Below, piece by piece: positions 34,493 through 47,154 of a stretch of DNA of 64,000 nt. Made by a program: the position numbers and the translations under genes. Location of the stretch: the NCBI GenBank assembly GCA_024180945.1, contig JAKSGN010000038.1, positions 1,984,001 to 2,048,000 of the forward strand, written 5' to 3'. The stretch comes from Macrophomina tecta (lineage: Eukaryota; Ascomycota; Dothideomycetes; Botryosphaeriales; Botryosphaeriaceae). Within the stretch, counting starts at the first letter, position 1; every line of letters begins with the position of its first letter. Below the pieces are notes generated by a model. The model did no database searches and was not told where the DNA came from. It saw only the letters and a list, made by a program, of their open reading frames with translations.

Positions 34493-36694
34493 ATGGGGCT
34501 CGGAGTGCTGGAAGATCGCTGGCTCGAGCGCGTTCCTGGTGCGTTCCTCACCTCTCTCCCTCTACGCGGCCTTCGTCCAGCTCCAACTTCGCGGCGCCGC
34601 GAGCATATGCTAACCAGCATGCCGCGCGACTGCAGGCACCGTCCTCATGGACGAGGACGCGCAGCGCCGGGACGGCATATTGCAGCTCGACCCAAACCTG
34701 AAGTTTGACCGCAGCGGCCCGCACCCGATCCTGCTGGTGCCGCAACCCAGCGATGATCCGAACGACCCACTTGTACGTGCTTCCTCCGACCCTCCTCCCG
34801 CACCCGTCCGTTCAGCATTCTACATACCCCGCGGCGCGATCAATCCGGCTATTACGTGACAGCCCTGCTCGAGCCATTGGGCTTTGAAGCATGAAATCCG
34901 GTGGAGCAGTGCTTCGGTCCCCATGAACGACCGCCGTTGCAACACCATACAGACAGGACAGGCCTCAGCCGACATATCCCCAAGAAGATGAACCACAGAG
35001 CAATGGCTAACCACACCTCACGCAGAACTGGCCTCTCTGGAAACGCGACGTCATCCTCTTCGTACTCTCCCTCCTCTCCGTCATCGCCTCGACCCTCTCC
35101 CCGCTGCTCGCCGCCAACACGCTCACTCTGTCCTTCGAATTCCAGCGCAACTTCACCGACATGGCGCTACTGACCGGCTACCACCTCCTGGGCGTTGGTG
35201 TCGCGGGCTTCCTCTTTGTGCCCTCAGCGCGCATTTGGGGCAAGCGGCACGCTTTCCTGCTCGGGACCTTCATCCTGATCGTCAGCAGCGCCTGGGGCGG
35301 CGCGTCGGGACACAACTACGCCAGCCTGCTGTGGGCGCGCATCTTCCAGGGCGTGGGTCTGGCGCCCTTCGAGGCGCTGGTCAACGCGTGCGTGGGCGAC
35401 CTGTACTTCGTGCACGAGCGCGGCAAGCGCATGGCGCTGAGCAACCTCGCCCTGTTCGGCGGCGCCTTCTTCACGCCCGTCATCGTCGGCGTCATGACGG
35501 ACCGCATCGGCTGGCGCTGGACCTTCTACTTCGTCGCCATCTTCTCCGGCGCCCTCTTCCCCGCCCTGGTCTTCTTCTGCCCGGAGACGGCGTACAGGCG
35601 CGATGAGAGGCTGAACTTGGACATGGGCGACTTTCAGGGCGGGCGTAAGACGCACACGGCTGACGGCGGCGGCCGGAGTTTCGATGATACGCGGGGCACG
35701 GAGCTGGAGGAGTCGAAGAAGGCGGATGAGGGCGGCCGCCGCAGCTCGCAGCAGAACAGCCAGGAGGGCTCCATCACCGACTACAAGGGCCCCGCCGCCG
35801 ACGCGGACACACAGGGCCTGCGCTCCTCGCCCGAGTACGGATACGCAGCGACGCAGCAGCAGCAGCCCAGGCAGAAGGACAGCTACGCCAAGACGCTGAT
35901 GCCGTTCAACGGCCGCAAGACAGACGAGAGCTTCTGGAAGCTGGCGCTGCGCCCTTTCCCACTGTTCTTGCAGCCGGGTATCCTCTGGGTAAGCCATCCA
36001 TGAATCCCTTTAACCCTCCGTCTCTCCACTCACAAGTCTCTCGCAGTCCTGCCTCATCCAAGGCACGCTCATCGGGTGGACCGTCATGATCGGCGTCGTG
36101 CTCGCGGCCGTCATGCTCGGGCCGCCACTCTTCTTCACCGAGGTCGAGACGGGCTACATGTACACAGGCGCCTTCGTGGGCGCGCTGATCGGCTTCGCCA
36201 TTGCTGGCGTGATGTCCGACAGCGTGCCCGCCTACCTGACGCGCCTCAACGGCGGCGTCTACGAGCCCGAGTTCCGCATGGTCCTTGTCGTGCCCCAGCT
36301 CATCCTCGGCTGCGCCGGCCTCTACGGCTTCGGCATCGTCAGCGCCAATATCCCCAGGTACCACTGGTTCTGGCCCGACTTCTTCTTCGCGCTGGAAGTT
36401 GCGGGCATGGTCTTGGGTGCGGTCGCAAGCGCCCTGTATGTCGTCGACGCGCATCGGGACCTCGCTATTGAGGCGTTCACGTGTATGCTGGCGTTTAAGA
36501 ATATCTTTTCGTATGGCTTGACGTATAAGGGGTACGACTGGATCGTCGAGGGCGGCGTCAGGCGCGTCTTCATCGCCGTCGGCAGCGTGCAGGTCGGCGT
36601 CTGCATGCTGACCGTCCTGATGTACGTGTTTGGGAAGTGGAACCGCAGTTTCTTCGCAAGGCATGATATGTTGCGATACTTGCATCTGTGGTAG
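34493..36694 (+). CDS. Major facilitator superfamily transporter (DHA1-like, drug/small-molecule type)
   Basis: Exons 34493-34538, 34636-34772, 35026-35988 and 36047-36694 encode 597 residues. The N-terminus MGLGVLEDRWLERVPGTVLM and the PSDDPNDPLNWPLWKRD signature, the latter split by an intron, are typical of fungal multidrug-type MFS proteins. About twelve hydrophobic helices are visible, six before and six after a cytosolic loop of about 120 residues (35600-35900) rich in Gly, Ser, Asp and Gln. Helix 2-5 landmarks include RIWGKRHAF, WARIFQGVGLAPFEALV and the GWRWTFYF segment. It is probably a plasma-membrane proton-coupled exporter or importer. The substrate is unknown and no linked pathway genes lie next to it. 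Confidence 0.9.
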
Positions 36695-37005
36695 ATGGGC
36701 CTGGCCTATTTGCGTGTCTGGGAGACGGGATGGATCGAGTGAAAACATTTGTCACCGTCACTTTTGGCTGCGGAGTAAGAACGGCGCCGTGCGAGTTTTC
36801 TGTCGTATACCTATGTAGCTCTGAGGTAGTCTTTTTTGTAATACTGTAGTTCAATTCTATATAGACAATTCCCCATTCCTGCGATGTGTTTTCTCTCGTC
36901 CTATCTCAAGCTGTGTGAAGAGAAAGACGTTTGTTACTCTTACAAAAGCCAGACGCCCGAAAAAAAGAAAAAAAAAAAAAAAATGCATCGCCCTTTCACT
37001 GCCGA
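36695..37005. other. 3' region of the MFS gene with an A tract
   Basis: About 310 bp after the MFS stop codon. An A-rich tract at 36959-36983 lies 23 bp before the target duplication of the transposon at 37015, so the element landed next to a simple-sequence run. Confidence 0.55.
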
Positions 37006-37014
37006 CTCGCCATA

Positions 37015-37078
37015 GGCATGGGCATTTCTGACACCTGATTTCGGTAAACTGACACCTGATTTCGATAAACTGACACCT
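37015..37078 (+). repeat. Left terminal inverted repeat of the 1 kb element
   Basis: After a 14-base cap it is made of just over two tandem copies of a 21 bp unit, TGACACCTGATTTCGGTAAA plus C, the second copy with one G-to-A change. The same arrangement, inverted, forms the right end. Such repeated units near MULE ends may be transposase-binding sites (inference). Confidence 0.88.
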
Positions 37079-37996
37079 TGTCGGGATATATGCAAAATCT
37101 CCACCGTTTTCACCCTGAAATTCGGAGATTTTGGCTTCATCTCCTGTGAATGTCCATATATTGAGATGTACGGCGAGGCGGCTAACCGCGACGTTGTATG
37201 AGCCACCTACAAGCTCTTCTATTACCGCCTTATCCTTTATAGGCTCTAGGAGCCTCCAGGAGCCTCTTTTCTATATAGAATCGACTAAAACGAACCCCCT
37301 ACACCTGCCCTACGCTAACCCGAGTATGAATGCCCTTGCCTGTGCCTTATGCGTTGTCTGAACCGCCCCCAGCCTCGTTGCCAGCGGCCTCGTTGCTAGC
37401 GTCGTTGCCAGCGGCCTAAATAAACTCGCTATTATTGAGGCGCCTCTTTTGTGGCTTCTTACGCGGCTTGGTGTTCTTCCTGCCTAGCGGCCGGCCTCTC
37501 TTGCGTCTTGGTTGTTCAGTCTGGTGTTAAGGCTGCTGTTCAGGCGGCTGTTGCGCTGAAAGAGGCGTTGGTGACGGAGGTGTTAGTGACGGAGGAGGCT
37601 CGTTTAGTAGCGGCGCCGGAGGACGCGTGTGTTGGTTGGTGTTGATTACACTTACGCCCGACGTCGCCAGCCGGCCCTGCACTAAGACTATAATAGTAGG
37701 CGGTAGGAGGCGGCCCGCGCTTAGCGAGACCCTACCCCATATAAAGGCTCTGCAGCGATTTATTGCGCATAAAGGTTTTAGTAACACACTATAATGCGCA
37801 CTCGTACGATTTTAATGTAACTCCGCTAAGTGATTCAGAATGTCTTGTTTTAGTAGAGGAAAAAGTTTCGTAATGTTGCAGCGACTGCTTACTATAATAC
37901 ACGCTTCTACATGCGCTGCATAATAGTTACGCGATTTTGGTGTTCCTTGCCAAGACGCTAACCCGGGTATATACCGGAACTACTTAATTAGGCAAC

Positions 37997-38060
37997 AGGT
38001 GTCAGTTTATCGAAATCAGGTGTCAGTTTACCGAAATCAGGTGTCAGAAATGCCCATGCC
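37997..38060 (-). repeat. Right terminal inverted repeat of the 1 kb element
   Basis: Exact inverted copy of 37015-37078, including the single base difference between its two internal 21 bp units. It is followed directly by the CTCGCCATA target duplication. Confidence 0.88.
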
Positions 38061-38069
38061 CTCGCCATA

Positions 38070-40059
38070 TTGTTCTCTTTCGTAGTTTTCTTCCCCTGCT
38101 CAATCGTCATCCAACAGGGTCTACGCCAGCACCCGGATCGGATCTCCTTTTCTGCCAGAACCTGGGAATATCTATCAAATAACTCGACTGTCTCTCCATC
38201 TCACCTGCTCAATCTTCCCCATGCCACACAGACCGGCCCCGAGCACGCCCTTTGCCTGCAAAACAAAAACTAAAAAAAAAAAAATTTCATATTGATGGAC
38301 GATGCTGGAACTCCCGGGCATTCACTTTTTTGTTTTTCTTTTTTTCTTTGTTTAGCCAGCTGTCAGGGCCTACATCTTCCGCGCCTGCCCTCTCTCTCCA
38401 TTGACCATCTTCTTTTCGCTCATTCGGCGGAGGCGGGGGGTGGGGAGTGGCAACTGCTGGTGTCGTTGCGTCGAGTTATTGCTCCCGAGCTGCCGGTTGG
38501 TTGAAGTGCAGTACATAAGCGGACGTGAGAGCATGCATAGCAAGGGGCGGTAATGGTTTTTGTGATGGAGACGCGCAGGATGAGGATGGAGTCCATTAAC
38601 GCAAAAGGAAAGATCACGACGCCATTTCGCTTACATCACGATCAGGAGCATGTACGGCAACGGCGACAGTTAAAATACGTAGAAAGGCATTTTGCAGTTG
38701 CAGCATGTCCATTATATGGAAGTAAAAAAAAAAAAAAAAATTCAATTTGTCATTGATGGTCTATCGTAAACACACGCGCACAAGAACCAACACAGTCTCT
38801 CTCTCTCTACTTTCAACTTGAGCTGGACGAACGTGAAAAACACCGCCAAGAAAACAGTACAGGCAACCTCATGAAAGCACTAAAAGTAAGAAAGCGTAAG
38901 CAGAACGAGCAGTCTCATGACCGAAAAGAGAATGAAAAATAATCTCTGTAGACCAAATCACTCGCAATTGGATGTGGAAGAGAGAGAAAATGGGCAAAAG
39001 AACTTGTTCAACAACAGCTTTTTTTTGTGTAAAATCCGATCCTATCGCAGCCCCATTCCCTTGCTTGCGCTTACTTGCTTTACTTGCTGTAAATTCCCCG
39101 CTCAGAATGAAGAAAGAAAAAGAAAGTAAGCTTTGTTCTCGGCTTTTCCCTTCCTCTCGTAACGAACAAAAATCTCTTTCACAGAAAAAAAGAAAAACCC
39201 GGACCCAGGTTCGAAACGGACCTCTCCTCTTCTTTTGACCCTAATCCCGAAGATTGATTAAAAGAAGAAAAGAGAACAGACCCGCGCTTTCTTTTTTGTT
39301 TCGTTCGTCATAACTTCGTTAAAAGCCAAAAAGGGAAAAAGAACCGGTAACCCGTTTTTTTTCCACGGCGCTCCATCCAGCCTGAGAAGAAAAAGAGAAG
39401 GCCTCATATGCCGTTAGGACCCATCGCGCCGTGCCCCGTCTATAAACTGATGTGAGGCAGCGCAACAAATCCATGCATTACTCTTTTTTGGGTGTGCCTT
39501 CCCACTCGATGAACGCCATCTGTGAACGTGCCCTGCACGACGGAAACCAGAGAAAATGACCTGTCGATTGAAGTCTTTCCCACCATTCCGTCGTCCATGG
39601 AAAATGCTAAAAACGTGACCGGCGTATGCAAGGGCTGCGGGGGATCGCTTTTTGGGAACGTATTAAAGGAAAAAAAAAAAAAAAAAAAGGACTGAAAAAC
39701 TCGGCATCCGAAGGGCCGATGGAGTGTCTATTTGCTGTGCTCCCCGGGCAGCACCGTCGATGGAGCAAAAGGCGTACAAGGTCGTGAAGCGTCGTCTGTC
39801 GAACCCGCCGCATTCCTCCCGTGTGGACGGATATCGGAACTGTTCAGATGGAAGGTGTGCCGCAGATGAAGTCAACGCTGTCTATATGCTGTTCGGGGTA
39901 TGAGAAAGCAAATTCGGACCTTCGAATGATTCTGGCGAATCCAGTGAAAACGATAAAAGGAAATGAAAACCGGAAAGAAAACCTCATGGAAGAGAAGCTG
40001 AAGCGGTGCACGTGAGGAATGGCATGTACCGCAGCCGAATGTGTCGAAAAGTGGAGTAT
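38070..40059. other. 2 kb intergenic region between the transposon and DED1
   Basis: No gene recognised. The DNA is rich in A and T homopolymers (near 38271, 38725, 39660-39690) and purine runs near 39100-39400. The DED1 3' untranslated region lies at its right end. Confidence 0.5.
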
Positions 40060-42169
<2,110 letters not shown>

Positions 42170-42889
42170 GTTGGGCAGATGTTGCTGAGATGAAGAGTGT
42201 GCAGTGTACGTGATCGAGTTCGCGTCGACGTCCGATTAGAGACGATTACGGGCTGCGAGGGGCGGACGGGCCACGCGTTGGAAGAAAGGAGCAGGTGAAG
42301 CTGTGAGGCAGAAACGCGCCTGAAACGGTCCTGACGAAGAAAAGAGAGGATGCAACGGCCTCTATTCTCTTCAAACGACAGGAAATTAAAAAGCGCAGAA
42401 TGCAAAGAAAAAGCGTGTGTGTTGTGAGGGGGAGGAGGAGGAGGTGAGCGTGTGAAGAAAGGTGGTGAGAAGGGCAGGCCTGGGTCAAGTTGGTGAAATT
42501 TTGTAAGGGCCTGCCGCTGCAAGAGAGGCGAACGCCTGTCCATTTTGGCTTAGCGCATCTGCTATGTACTGCCACCCGACGCCGCGCCTGGCCACCCAAC
42601 CGCTCGCCCAGGTGCGCTTACTTATCTGCTGAGAGAGCGGTCAGACCTTTTCCTCCGTCTTCCCCGGCCCTGGCGAACCCTGCCGCAGCCCAGCCCCGAT
42701 GACTCTGCGCTCCCGGCCTTGTGCACGGGAGCGGCCTTTGCTCGGTCGCCTCCAGACAGGCTCTGCGCGGTGGCGGCCGTCGTCATCGTGACTGTCACAT
42801 GCATCACTCGCGTGCAGCGCGCCCACTCGTTACCACTTTTGATTCTAGCCTACGGTTGCTACCTGCGCTAGCCGCAGCCCATCCCATCA
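42170..42889. promoter_or_regulatory. DED1 promoter and leader region
   Basis: 720 bp upstream of DED1, which is also downstream of the cyclophilin gene on the same strand. On the minus strand there are strong CT-rich tracts between 42410 and 42560, typical of highly expressed fungal promoters. No gene was recognised. Confidence 0.5.
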
Positions 42890-44055
42890 TCAAGCCATGG
42901 TCTTGTCCAGCTTTTCAGCCCTTGATCGGCTGCGCACGAACAGAAAGACGAGCCCGCCGACGACACCCAGCCCAAACAGCTTCTGCCCAAGGCTGAGCCC
43001 GGCGGAGCTGCTGTACGTCTCCGTAGTGATGCCCTCCGCCTTGGAGCCCTGGGCAGCGCCGTCCGGCAGCGTCGCCTGCACCTCGCCCTCGCCGTCCACA
43101 AACTCCGCGCTGCCGAAGGAATCTTGAAAAGGTTATGTGTATCAGCCGATGACGGTACGGGTGCTGGCAACGCCGTCTAGAGCTCAACGTGGATACCTTC
43201 TTCAGGGACCTCCAGCTCGCCGCTCTTGACGATCTTCACATCCTGCACGGGCTTGTCGCCCGGCTTCTTCGCAACGTTCTGGATCTTGTCGACCACGTCG
43301 TAGCCCTCGAGGACCTCGCCGAAAACCACGTGGCGGCCATCGAGCCACGAGGTGACGGCAGTGGTGATGAAGAACTGGCTACCGTTGGTGTCCTTGCCCG
43401 AGTTGGCCATGCCTATGTATGGTCAGCGTCCTGAATCAACTTTGTAGTGCTCTCGGCGCTCGTGGGTTGCTTAGGACGACCTACTCAGAACGCCCTTCTT
43501 GGTGTGCTTGAGCTTGAAGTTCTCATCGGGGAACTTCTGGCCGTAGATGGACTTGCCGCCAGTGCCATCACCGTTGGTGAAGTCACCGCCCTGAATCATG
43601 AAGTCCTTGATGACACGGTGGAAGGTAGAGCCCTCGTAGCCAAAGCCCTTCTCGCCGGTGGCAAGGGCACTGTATGTCCGTCAGCAGCTGTATCTCGCGG
43701 GCTCGCGGTGAGCACCATGCAAGGGGAAAGCGTACCGGAAGTTCTCCGCAGTCTGTAGCAGGTCAGTAAGAGCAACGTGTCAATGGAGGCGTTGCATGAG
43801 ACCTACCTTGGGCACGGTCTTGCCGTAGAGGCCCATAACAATGCGACCTAGGTCCTCATCGCCGCTCTTGATGTCGAAGTAGACCTGCGATAAAAGTCAA
43901 TGGGGCGCTCTGCGATTGCTGAGCTTGAAGCCACCTATGCATACCTTGTGGGTAATTTTGGGACCCTTGGCAGCCTCCGCGGTCTGGGCGAAGTACACGA
44001 AGGTGACGCCCAAGAAGACGAGCAAGGAAACAAGTAGCTTCTGAAGTCCGGCCAT
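42890..44055 (-). CDS. Secretory-pathway cyclophilin (PPIase B), two possible C-termini
   Basis: Exons 44055-43945, 43884-43807, 43752-43736, 43669-43485, 43412-43197 and 43122-42890 give 279 residues when all introns are removed. A signal peptide ([22 protein letters not shown]) precedes a complete cyclophilin domain with [15 protein letters not shown], the GSQFFITT active-site strand and [12 protein letters not shown], so prolyl isomerase activity in the ER is expected. If the last intron (43196-43123) is kept, translation stops inside it at 43177-43179. That gives a 208-residue protein ending HVEL, a KDEL-type retention signal. If it is removed, HVEL is replaced by an 80-residue tail with a transmembrane segment ([15 protein letters not shown]) and a basic end. 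Both readings are open and family-like, and the splice sites of this intron are weak. Confidence 0.92.
43123..43196 (-). promoter_or_regulatory. Terminal intron carrying the HVEL retention signal and a stop codon
   Basis: A 74 nt intron with donor GTATCC and acceptor CAAG, both weaker than the GTATGC/GTAGGT-type donors of the same gene. The stretch from the donor encodes the last residues up to IHVEL and then TAG. Retention versus removal therefore acts as a switch between soluble ER-retained and membrane-anchored isoforms. The coding arithmetic is directly visible; use of both forms is inferred. Confidence 0.65.
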
Positions 44056-44489
44056 TGTGGATGGTACTGCAATGGACTAGGGAGGGAATGGGTGCTGGCG
44101 GCGGGGGAGCTTTTGTAGTGCGCGCGGACCCCAAGCACCCTTGAAACAAGGGACCGCCCGCCCCCATCTGGGCACGTCGCCTGCCTCATCTGTCCGTGCC
44201 GCTGGCTGGTCCGACAGAACGAGAAACGCTAGTTCTTCACACCGCATACAACAGCTGTCTGACTACTTTTGGCATTCTTCTTCTGTTGCCTAAGGTTTGG
44301 TTTCTGGACTGCTCCTCCTGTTCCTCAAATGTCGAGACTCTCCATTGGATCTGCGGCAACGACTTTTGCGAAGCCAAGAAATTCACGTGATGCGGTGATC
44401 TGAGAAATTGTCTCCGAGCGCCGCCGGATGCTGGAGCTGTGAGCAGCGCGCCGCGACCACCACCGCCGTAGAGCCTCGTAGCAGCCAAT
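44056..44489. promoter_or_regulatory. Divergent promoter between cyclophilin and uS13m genes
   Basis: 434 bp between two start codons pointing outward. No named site was identified; no third gene fits here. Confidence 0.5.
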
Positions 44490-44978
44490 ATGGTATCGCG
44501 TTACCCCGGCCTGTGTCGATTGATCCTCTGCTAACGTGACAATCAAGGTGTTCATCCTAGGAGCCAACTTCATCGAAACACGCTTCGTCAAGGTATCCTC
44601 TGCAGCAGCCCCGAACTTCGCCGCACCACTCTACTCCAAAGGCACTGACACGCTGCGACTATATAGAAAGCTTTGGAGTCATTCTACGGCATCGGACCTA
44701 ATGTGTCGAAGCGTATTATGGGCCGCTTCCACATCCATAAACGCGCCACCGTTGGCGAACTCGACAACCAGCAGCTTCTAGACCTCAACTCCCACCTCTC
44801 CAACATGAAGATCGAAAACGACCTGCGCCGCTCCATTGTTGACAACATCAAGCGCCTGAGGGATATGGGTACCTACAGAGGAAGGAGACACGCCATGGGT
44901 CTGCCTGTAAGAGGACAGCGGACAAGGACTCAGATCAGCACCGCGCGGAAGTTGAATCAAACGGAACGCAGAGGATAA
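44490..44978 (+). CDS. Mitochondrial small-subunit ribosomal protein uS13m
   Basis: Exons 44490-44492, 44548-44592 and 44667-44978 encode 119 residues. The first exon is only the ATG. It is followed by a 55 nt intron with GTATCG donor, a CTAAC branch site at 44531-44535 and a CAAG acceptor, giving MVFILGANFIETRFVKKALESFYGIG, the expected start of the protein. The core has SFYGIGPNVSKRI (helix-two-turn-helix), NQQLLDLNSHL and the C-terminal basic GTYRGRRHAMGLPVRGQRTRTQI signature of S13 proteins that contact tRNA and 16S-type rRNA. It is the counterpart of yeast Sws2. No in-frame ATG precedes the second exon without this splice, which supports the start-codon exon. Confidence 0.9.
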
Positions 44979-47154
44979 AAAACCGACGGGTCTTGTCGTA
45001 TTATAACTACTGGTCTGGCATATGGGCGGCGCATTGGGATAAGGAATGAAAGGCCGAATGGCCGACTATGGGGGACAAGATATTCGCCCTCTTTTACAAC
45101 CGGGATCAGAACTATGCGACCGCTCTCTTCTCAGCGCCAGTGACAAGAGTCTCCACACATCCATTGGATTTCATTTCACCCTTCAGAGCCTTCGGATGTC
45201 TACACAGATGGTGCTTGGAATTGTAAGTGCCCCAATCATTGACATGCCGCACATGTCTGGGTATCTCCATTTTGTCTTCGACCGCTACGCGCGTCAGCCT
45301 ACGCACTCTTAGCACTCCGCCTTGCCTGCGTATCCGACAGTTGTTGAAGATGCAATTATCTCGTAAACAGGCCGATTTGTGCACGCTGCAACGCTATTCT
45401 GCAACTACGAGAATATGAGCGCCCAGCCGTCCATCGCCATCGCTCCAATGTTGTCTGTTAATCCAGAATGCGCGGGAACGAAGTTATAGTGTCTGAAGCT
45501 AGCAGTGCGAGTTCGTTGAGATCTCTCCAAGGCCACTCGGGCAATGACTGTCACCAGGAGGAGGATCGACCTCTACACTGAGCAATCTTTCACCTCGAAC
45601 ACGTGAACGTCAATCGAATTGAACTTGCAATACGATGTCCGCTACTGTAATGCCTCGAGAAGTACACCTTGCTAATAATCCCGTGGTGCGGAGAAGGTGC
45701 CTGGCAAAGGAAGCTGGGTATCAATGGCCTCGAAGTCCGGGGAGCAAAAGAAGATGGAGTCGATCCACTTGCCCCATATGCCGGCGCCATACGCATAAAG
45801 TCATGTGCAAGCGAAACTCGTTACTCGCAGGCTTCGTATGCCGATGAACGGTGTAAATCAATCACGGTATTACCTGCTTTCCAGCAGTTGGAGATGAGCC
45901 GTCTTATAGCCGCCCATGAGCTGTCGACCATATCGAAATCCTGCCCTCTGTAGATCTGATTACGTAGGCAGGCAGCAGGTGAAGCTGGTGTGGACACATT
46001 GGTCCACAATGTGGGTGACTCGAGGCAAAGCCGGACTGTGGACTGTTGGTGCCGCGAAGGGCAGATCAGGAACTCATTCTTCAGCTGTTAAAGGCGGAAC
46101 TACTTACCTACCAAGAAGAAGATAATTGCTTTGCCTATGGAGTGCTTCAAGAGCCATATCACGTACGCATTCTCCTTACTGACTCCCATCTTGACAGTTC
46201 CGTGGGTCGTGTCCTGGGCTTTGGGCCTCCGGGATTCTTCCTACTACTGGTCGAAGAGTTTTAGGCAGCTGGCTATCGATTCCTGTACTTGCAAATGTAC
46301 AAGCCTTTTGGTCGAGTTAAGGAACACAGGAGTCGAGGCTCAATAACACGCCACATCTTCCAGTTGCGGGACGATGTGCTGTTGCAGAAACGTGCAGTGA
46401 AAGGAGCTGCTTATCTGCCTCTAGTAAGGATCTATGTTTGTCAACACTCGGTTACAGTAAGACTCAATACGAAACGTGGGATTACACGAGGCATGATCAA
46501 GAAGTGGGGTCGCACTTTGGAATTCTTGCGGCTTGCTCAGTCCACTTCTGCGTCAACAGCCTTTGGGGAATTTAGATTGCAAAATTTGCTGGATTAAAAG
46601 CTTTGGACCTCTCTACGAAGTTATTTTCCTGATTGCAATTGACATCTGCGGCCTTTGTCTAAACCTAACGAACGCGTGACGCACGGCAACATCTTTTCGG
46701 GCTACCCTGGTCTCCTCCAAACCGATGACGTACGGAGCCTACCGCGTAGTACAAAATGACACAAATCGTCTACCAACACCACAATCCCACTGCCTCCTTC
46801 CATGTGGTACCTATATGTTGTTGTGTGTAAGCTCTGCCAGAGCCAGAGCACACGACAATGGAGAGATGTCGGCGACTGGAATAACATAGTGCTTCCGATT
46901 CGCCGAGGCCCATCAAGGTGCTCGGATTCCATAGCTTGTGGACCTCAAGGTACTGTGCTCGCATGTCAGATCACAATAAGAGGCTGTCTCTTCTCATGCA
47001 GCCTGCTTCTGTTTGTCACTCCAAGGTCTGTCCACTTATACATACTCTCCGACCGAGCTATCCGGCGTGTTTACTCATCTATAAGTCATTCCTCCACTTG
47101 GGCTTCTTACTGCCCTCACCCTAAAAAAGACGACACCCTGTCGAAAACTCGAAA
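44979..47154. other. 2.2 kb without a recognisable gene
   Basis: Short frames on both strands, none with domain content or a consistent exon chain. Base composition is near the window average, with no terminal repeats or RIP signature. Function unknown; possibly old relic DNA. Confidence 0.5.

Larger units (their letters stand above)
37015..38060. mobile_element. Non-autonomous MULE-family DNA transposon (internal deletion derivative)
   Basis: A 1,046 bp element with 64 bp terminal inverted repeats at 37015-37078 and 37997-38060, perfect over the compared length, starting GGCATGGGCATTTCTGACAC. It is flanked by a perfect 9 bp target duplication, CTCGCCATA (37006-37014 and 38061-38069). The length suits Mutator-like elements. 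Its left 0.6 kb matches, in reverse complement, the right end of the MULE at 59631-63941. Its right 0.4 kb matches that element's left end. The transposase region is missing, so it would depend on a transposase in trans. It shows few RIP-type changes, and the intact TIRs and TSD point to a recent insertion. Confidence 0.9.

Noticed and set aside
37527..37787. 86-codon minus-strand frame inside the 1 kb transposon
   Set aside because: It spans the internal deletion junction of the element and joins unrelated parts; not a functional transposase.
46046..46597. Overlapping short plus-strand frames between uS13m and the 2EXR-like gene
   Set aside because: No in-phase splice sites connect them and no domain was recognised, so I do not call a gene.
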